From: Dehalococcoidia bacterium UBA4060
Lineage (GTDB): Bacteria; Chloroflexota; Dehalococcoidia; GIF9; UBA5629
DNA length: 6,745 nt
Assembly (NCBI GenBank): GCA_002383665.1
Contig: DFZI01000107.1
Coordinates: 1-6,745, forward strand
Direction of reading: 5' to 3'
Shown: piece after piece, positions 5,744 to 6,745 of the stretch
Position numbering within the stretch: position 1 is the first letter of the stretch
How the letters are laid out: each line of letters opens with the position of its first letter
Position numbers and translations under genes: made by a program
The notes under the pieces: model-generated
The model's input: only the letters and a program-made list of their open reading frames with translations
What the model was told of the DNA's origin: nothing
Databases searched by the model: none

Positions 5744-5773
5744 ATTCTACTTTAAGCAACGGGCAACTCACAA
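5744..5773 (-). promoter_or_regulatory. Candidate promoter giving a leaderless or near-leaderless hypD transcript
   Basis: In the 56-nt gap upstream of hypD the minus strand carries TTGTGA (5773-5768), an 18-nt spacer, then TAGAAT (5749-5744). These match the consensus at 4 of 6 and 5 of 6 positions. Nine bases separate the -10 box from the hypD ATG. A start 6-8 nt downstream of the box would therefore leave a leader of only about 1-3 nt. This agrees with the absence of a ribosome-binding site before hypD. Co-transcription from the TolB-like gene is the alternative. Confidence 0.4.
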
Positions 5774-5790
5774 ACCGGGCAGAGAAGACA

Positions 5791-6745
5791 TCATCGCCAG
5801 GAAGCAGGGCCTGCATCGGTGCATTCACTCCGCGTTATGCGCGTCTGATTACTGCCGTCTATGTCCATGATATAAATCTCGCCGTTATCGTTGATGCAGT
5901 CCCTTTTAGAGTAAAAGATGATCTTGGTTCCATCGGGTGACCAGTCGGGATACTTGTTGTCGTATATTGCCTCGGTCAGGCGTTTCTGATCGGTGCCGTC
6001 CGCGTTCATTAAATAGATCTCGAAATTGCCGCTGGCGTTGCTCTGATAGACGATCTTCTTCCCGTCCGGTGACCAGGCCGGGTAGTTTTCTATCTGCGGA
6101 CTATCGGTCAGCCGTGTCAGGTCGGCCCCTCCCGCACTGATGATATAGATATCGGTATTGCCATCCCGCCTGCCCATAAAGGCTATGCGGCTGCCATCCG
6201 GCGACCATACCGGCCCGCCTTCCTGGTTATCTCCTGCGGTCAACTGACGCACGTCGCTGCCGTCGGCATTCATAATGAAGATATGTTCGTTCCCTCCGGC
6301 GCGGTCGGATGTAAAGGCGATCCTTCTTCCATCCGGTGACCAGGAAGGATAGGTATCTTCCGATTCACTGTTGGTCAGACGAGTGGGATTGCTGCCGTCG
6401 GCGTTCATAACATAGATCTGGTAATAGCCTCCGTCCCTGTCGGAGAAAAATACGATCTTGCTGCCATCCGGCGACCATTTGGGGAAAAAATCACCCCCGT
6501 TGTGCTCACCACTTATTTTGGTCCAGTTGCTTCCGTTGACGTTGCTGGTGTAGATCAACGCTCCCCCGAGGTCATTGGTGCCAGCGCAGAAAACGAGCTT
6601 CTCCGCGCCTTTGATCCTGACGCTGGTCCCGGACTGCATGGCGCCGGTCTCAGCAGTGGAAGGGGGTTGTGATATGAGCGGGGGTGAAGTTTTAGGTGGT
6701 TGTCCGGTATCAGACGGGGCATTGGCGGGAGCAGCCGCCGGCTGA
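5791..6745 (-). CDS. TolB-like PD40 beta-propeller protein, C-terminal part (gene runs off the right edge)
   Basis: The frame is open from the right edge to the TGA at 5791-5793, giving 317 visible residues without their true start; an internal Met at 6639 is not a convincing start because the frame continues upstream. The first 35 or so visible residues are rich in Pro, Ser, Thr and Ala (such as GQPPKTSPPLISQPPS), like the flexible linker after a signal peptide or an N-terminal domain. Then come blades carrying WSPDG, each followed by an I-x-F strand, an IYIMNADGS-like strand and TRLT. Five WSPDG copies are present, spaced 44-45 residues, plus a partial blade at each end. This is the PD40/WD40-like fold of TolB. 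Such proteins are usually exported and bind proteins or glycans; this one lacks any visible TolB N-terminal domain. A 56-nt gap separates it from hypD, and a shared function is not evident. Confidence 0.88.
   Translation of the reverse strand, partial: QPAAAPANAPSDTGQPPKTSPPLISQPPSTAETGAMQSGTSVRIKGAEKLVFCAGTNDLGGALIYTSNVNGSNWTKISGEHNGGDFFPKWSPDGSKIVFFSDRDGGYYQIYVMNADGSNPTRLTNSESEDTYPSWSPDGRRIAFTSDRAGGNEHIFIMNADGSDVRQLTAGDNQEGGPVWSPDGSRIAFMGRRDGNTDIYIISAGGADLTRLTDSPQIENYPAWSPDGKKIVYQSNASGNFEIYLMNADGTDQKRLTEAIYDNKYPDWSPDGTKIIFYSKRDCINDNGEIYIMDIDGSNQTRITRSECTDAGPASWR
5930..6477 (-). repeat. Five tandem PD40 repeat units within the TolB-like gene
   Basis: The WSPDG-coding segment recurs at 6477-6464, 6342-6329, 6207-6194, 6075-6062 and 5943-5930, a spacing of 135, 135, 132 and 132 nt. 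Two of the 14-nt cores are identical (CCATCCGGCGACCA on the plus strand) and the others differ by one to three bases. A second conserved segment codes for NADGS. The repeats are degenerate between these cores, which fits old propeller blades held by selection rather than recent DNA expansion. Confidence 0.85.

Noticed and set aside
5755..5780. Two GCCCG elements between the TolB-like gene and hypD as a terminator
   Set aside because: They are direct, not inverted, repeats, so they cannot form a stem, and no U-run follows.
5930..6477. Regular spacing of similar 14-nt cores as a CRISPR-like array or minisatellite
   Set aside because: The spacing of 132-135 nt equals the length of a propeller blade and the cores code for WSPDG in frame. 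There are no short unique spacers.

Overview
The window is ordinary bacterial chromosomal DNA of middling G+C content and densely coding. It comes from an organism with [NiFe] hydrogenase chemistry, shown by hypD, hypE and a hydrogenase maturation protease in a row. Together with a multi-PAS sensor and a LivJ-type binding protein, this suggests an anaerobe. The overall style would fit a Chloroflexota/Dehalococcoidia-like lineage, but that is a weak impression and nothing in the window proves the taxonomy. I see no rRNA, tRNA, CRISPR array or insertion sequence.

Layout. Positions 1-1129 (minus) hold the N-terminal part of a cytoplasmic sensor with at least three tandem PAS domains; it runs off the left edge. 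A compact divergent control region follows (about 1195-1316). It has two extended -10 boxes for the rightward gene, one leftward promoter and a long interrupted inverted repeat next to the ribosome-binding site. Positions 1317-2498 (plus) encode a secreted ABC-type (LivJ/Peripla_BP_6) substrate-binding protein with no permease or ATPase gene in view. Everything from 2504 to the right edge is on the minus strand. In transcription order (right to left) it is: a TolB-like PD40 beta-propeller protein (open at the right edge), hypD, hypE, a hydrogenase maturation protease, a small HNH-nuclease-like protein and a small three-helix membrane protein.

How the genes work together. HypD and HypE are successive partners in making the Fe(CN)2CO centre. 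HypE turns a carbamoylated C-terminal cysteine into thiocyanate, and HypD takes part in transferring cyanide to iron. The protease then clips the C-terminal tail of the nickel-loaded large subunit. hypD and hypE overlap by 8 nt and the protease starts 4 nt after hypE, so these three form one translationally coupled unit. hypC, hypA, hypB, hypF and the hydrogenase subunits are not in the window. The PAS sensor and the binding protein diverge from one control region and may form a sensing pair, but this is inference.

I found no convincing new multi-gene system. The best leads are the structured leader of the binding-protein gene, the orphan binding protein paired with a PAS sensor, the HNH protein beside the hydrogenase maturation genes, and a possible leaderless hypD transcript.
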